DNA from: Stenotrophomonas bentonitica
GTDB lineage: Bacteria; Pseudomonadota; Gammaproteobacteria; Xanthomonadales; Xanthomonadaceae
Direction of reading: 5' to 3'
DNA length: 64,000 nt
Assembly (NCBI RefSeq): GCF_002887735.1
Contig: NZ_PKQP01000012.1
Location: forward strand, 1-64,000
Position 1 is the stretch's first letter. Each line of letters opens with the position of its first letter. Shown in pieces: positions 61,691-64,000 of this stretch. The position numbers and the translations under genes are program-made. Under the pieces are notes generated by a model. The model searched no databases and was not told where the DNA came from. It saw nothing but the letters and a program-made list of their open reading frames with translations.

Positions 61691-62262
61691 AGGGCGATCT
61701 CCAGAGACTGCTGCAGCGCTTGGCGGGCGCGCGAAAGATGGGTTTTGACCGCGCCTTCGCTGCAGCCCATGGCCTTGGCCGTGGTGGCGCCATCCAGGTC
61801 CTGCAGCACGCGCAGGGTGAAGGCCTCGCGCTGGCGCGCAGGCAACTCCCGCAGCGCCTGCACCAGTTGTGCGTAATGATCGCGCTGCTCATGGGCCTGA
61901 GCCGGACCGGGGGCGCTGTCGGCCCAGTCGATATCGTGGTCGCTGCCGGCCTCGTCGCTGCTGCGCCAGAACTTCAGGCGGAAGCCACGGCGGCGCTGCA
62001 GGTCGACCACGCGGCGGCGCAGGATGCTCCAGAACAACGGCGCCCATTCGGCGGCGGGTTTGTCGCGATAGCCGAGCATCTTCAACATGCTGTCCTGCAC
62101 CGCATCCAGCGCGTCCTCGCGCTGGCGCAGGCCCGCTTCGGCGAAGCGGAACGCGCGCGGGCCGATGCCGGCCAGGAAGGCGTCCAGCGACACCGGCAGC
62201 GCCACCTCGGGCGTGGCGGGCAGGTCGGCATCCGTCGACGGTAGGGGAGAGCTCACCAGCAC
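61687..62262 (-). CDS. ECF-type RNA polymerase sigma factor
   Basis: A 191-residue sigma-70 relative. Region 2 is FRFAEAGLRQREDALDAVQD with AAEWAPLFWSILRRRVVD; region 4 is LPARQREAFTLRVLQDLDGA followed by TAKAMGCSEGAVKTHLSRAR, a clear helix-turn-helix. The loop between (FWRSSDEAGSDHDIDW) is acidic. GTG codons at 62262 and 62256 are possible starts. First gene of the sigma / membrane protein / DUF3106 operon, suggesting an envelope-stress type of signal. Confidence 0.88.
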   Translation of the reverse strand: MLVSSPLPSTDADLPATPEVALPVSLDAFLAGIGPRAFRFAEAGLRQREDALDAVQDSMLKMLGYRDKPAAEWAPLFWSILRRRVVDLQRRRGFRLKFWRSSDEAGSDHDIDWADSAPGPAQAHEQRDHYAQLVQALRELPARQREAFTLRVLQDLDGATTAKAMGCSEGAVKTHLSRARQALQQSLEIAL

Positions 62263-62392
62263 AGGGTAGCGTTCCGGCAGGGGGATACCGTGAGAACGCC
62301 CCAGGGCGGGCGCGGTTGACCGGCCTGCCCGATTGGTTCAGCGCATGGTTATGATGCAGGGGACGGGATGACCGCCTGGGAGAGTGACTGCA

Positions 62393-62701
62393 ATGAGCGA
62401 CGGGTTCGTGGCGTTGTATATCTTCATGCTGGCCGCCATTGCCGGCCACGTGATCATTTCGCGGGTGCCGGTGATCCTGCATACCCCCCTGATGTCCGGG
62501 TCCAACTTCATCCACGGCATCGTGCTGATCGGCGCGATGGTGGTGCTGGGGCACGCGCAGACGCCGCTGGAGAAGATCATCGGGTTCATCGCGGTGGTCC
62601 TGGGCGCCGGCAACGCAGCCGGCGGCTACGTGGTGACCGAACGCATGCTGGACATGTTCAAGCCCAGCGCCAAGCGCGACGCCGGGGAGAAGGCGCCTTG
62701 A
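62393..62701 (+). CDS. pntAB: NAD(P) transhydrogenase alpha subunit part 2
   Basis: A 102-residue protein carrying the three membrane helices of the alpha subunit: FVALYIFMLAAIAGHVIISR, HTPLMSGSNFIHGIVLIGAM and ITEKIIGFIAVVLGAGNAAG-like segment ending GYVVTERML. The ATG at 62393 has a purine-rich site GGGAGAG upstream. Its stop overlaps the pntB start (TTGA), so the two are coupled. Confidence 0.92.
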   Translation: MSDGFVALYIFMLAAIAGHVIISRVPVILHTPLMSGSNFIHGIVLIGAMVVLGHAQTPLEKIIGFIAVVLGAGNAAGGYVVTERMLDMFKPSAKRDAGEKAP

Positions 62702-64000
62702 ACGTGACCACCGCGCAGCTGCTGCAATGGCTGGTCCAGGTGAGCTACCTGGTCGCCGCGACCCTGTTCCTGCTTGGCCTGCAGCGCATGGCCTCGCCGA
62801 TGACCGCGCGCAGCGGTATCCGCTGGGCCGGCCTGGGCATGCTGATCGCCACGGTGGCGACGTTCTTCCTGCCGGAGCTGCACAACATTCCGCTGATCCT
62901 GGCGGCGGTGGCGATCGGCACCGGCGTGGCCTGGTGGTCGGCCAAGCGCGTGGCGATCACCGACATGCCGCAGATGGTGGCGCTCTACAACGGCATGGGC
63001 GGTGGCTCGGCGGCGGCGATCGGTGCGGTCGAACTGCTGCGCTTCTCGTTCCTGACCAACCGCGATACCACCCATTGGAGCGAGCAGGCGCTGGCCGACC
63101 TCGCCGCGCGCCAGCCGTCGGCAACGGTGCTGGCGCTGGCCGTGATCGGTTCGGCGATCGGTGCGGTGTCGCTGTCCGGCTCGATCATCGCCTGGGCCAA
63201 GCTGGACGGTCGACTCGACCGGCGCGTCACCTTCCCCGGGCAGCAGGTGTTCAACCTGCTGGTCGCGCTGGCGATGGTGGTGCTGGGCATCTGGGCGGCG
63301 GTCACGCTGAGCCCGGTGGCGATCATCAGCTTCTTCGTGGTCGCACTCGCACTGGGCGTGCTGATGACGCTGCCGATCGGCGGCGCCGACATGCCGGTGG
63401 TGATCTCGCTGTACAACGCGTTTACCGGCCTGGCGGTGGCGTTCGAAGGCTATGTGCTCGGCAACGAGGCGCTGATCATCGCCGGCATGATGGTCGGCGC
63501 GGCCGGCATTCTGCTGACGCGGTTGATGGCCAAGGCGATGAACCGGCCGATCAGCGGCGTGCTGTTCTCCAATTTCGGGGGCGGCGGCGTGGCGCAGGAA
63601 ATCAGCGGCGCGCAGAAGCCGATCGAGGCCAGCGATGTCGCCGCGATGCTGGCCTTCGCCGAGCGCGTGGTGATCGTGCCTGGCTACGGCATGGCCGTGG
63701 CCCAGGCCCAGCACAAGGTGTGGGAACTGGCGCAGCGCCTGATCGATCGCGGCATCAAGGTGAAGTTCGCGATCCACCCGGTGGCCGGGCGCATGCCGGG
63801 GCACATGAACGTGCTGCTGGCCGAAGCGGGCGTGCCCTACGACCTGATCGCCGACATGGACGACATCAACCCCGAGTTCCCGAACACCGACGTGGTGCTG
63901 GTGATCGGCGCCAACGACGTGGTCAACCCGGTCGCGCGCACGGATCCGGCCAGCCCGATCTACGGCATGCCGATCCTGGACGTGGTCAACGCCCGCAACG
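62698..64000 (+). CDS. pntB: NAD(P) transhydrogenase beta subunit, truncated by window edge
   Basis: At least 434 residues of PntB, open at the right edge. The membrane half shows the conserved DMPQMVALYNGMGGGSAAAI and GADMPVVISLYNAFTGLAVA. The NADP-binding domain follows with VVIVPGYGMAVAQAQHKVWE, FAIHPVAGRMPGHMNVLLAE and VVLVIGANDVVNP. The normal protein is about 465 residues, so the last ~30 are missing here. The TTG at 62698 overlaps the pntAB stop; a GTG at 62704 is an alternative. Confidence 0.93.
   Translation, partial: MNVTTAQLLQWLVQVSYLVAATLFLLGLQRMASPMTARSGIRWAGLGMLIATVATFFLPELHNIPLILAAVAIGTGVAWWSAKRVAITDMPQMVALYNGMGGGSAAAIGAVELLRFSFLTNRDTTHWSEQALADLAARQPSATVLALAVIGSAIGAVSLSGSIIAWAKLDGRLDRRVTFPGQQVFNLLVALAMVVLGIWAAVTLSPVAIISFFVVALALGVLMTLPIGGADMPVVISLYNAFTGLAVAFEGYVLGNEALIIAGMMVGAAGILLTRLMAKAMNRPISGVLFSNFGGGGVAQEISGAQKPIEASDVAAMLAFAERVVIVPGYGMAVAQAQHKVWELAQRLIDRGIKVKFAIHPVAGRMPGHMNVLLAEAGVPYDLIADMDDINPEFPNTDVVLVIGANDVVNPVARTDPASPIYGMPILDVVNARN

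Overview
The window is a compact, G+C-rich gammaproteobacterial chromosome segment (about two thirds G+C by eye). It looks like Stenotrophomonas or a very close xanthomonad. Three things support this: the protein sequences; the ahpC-ahpF-oxyR order with all genes on one strand; and many short GTAG-headed palindromes between genes, which match the SMAG-type REP elements known from S. maltophilia. I found no rRNA, tRNA, CRISPR array, prophage or insertion sequence.

Layout. 0.0-4.2 kb: an LpxH-like phosphoesterase, a YdjM-type membrane protein, a small anchored protein, a methyltransferase and dusB. 4.4-8.1 kb: the most distinctive locus, a minus-strand four-gene operon encoding an E1-like leader-binding protein, a small Cys/Ser/Thr-rich membrane protein, a YcaO cyclodehydratase and a SagB-type FMN dehydrogenase. 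This is a thiazole/oxazole-modified peptide (TOMM) locus with no obvious exporter, protease or free precursor gene. A PAP2 phosphatase diverges from it. 8.7-9.0 kb: two inverted structured repeat cassettes with conserved loops and unrelated but self-complementary stems.

9.1-12.6 kb: ribokinase and NupC (nucleoside uptake and ribose salvage) and an aldo/keto reductase. 12.7-13.9 kb: a Fur-type promoter, hemP and a gene of unknown function. 13.9-24.7 kb: a DUF486 protein, the ybbA/ybbP ABC system diverging from tesA, a two-component system, a second SGNH hydrolase, dgkA, terC and a LemA-TPM-TPM cluster. 24.8-27.0 kb: lgt-thyA-folA.

27.0-34.2 kb: the conserved minus-strand lptD-surA-pdxA-rsmA-apaG-apaH run. 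34.3-46 kb: housekeeping genes including a histone-deacetylase-like hydrolase, a cobalamin adenosyltransferase next to a small membrane protein, two UbiH-family hydroxylases, rlmM, a deaminase, glnS, msrA, tal and rnk. 45.9-49.3 kb: the peroxide module oxyR/ahpF/ahpC with an OxyR-type operator.

49.7-57.0 kb: prmC, pip, a LysR/MFS divergent pair and a tight minus-strand run (nitroreductase, 5'-3' exonuclease, NUDIX hydrolase, N-formylglutamate amidohydrolase). 57.4-64 kb: a DUF1631 protein and the three-part pnt transhydrogenase. The pnt locus is split by an opposing ECF sigma / membrane protein / DUF3106 operon, and pntB runs off the right edge.
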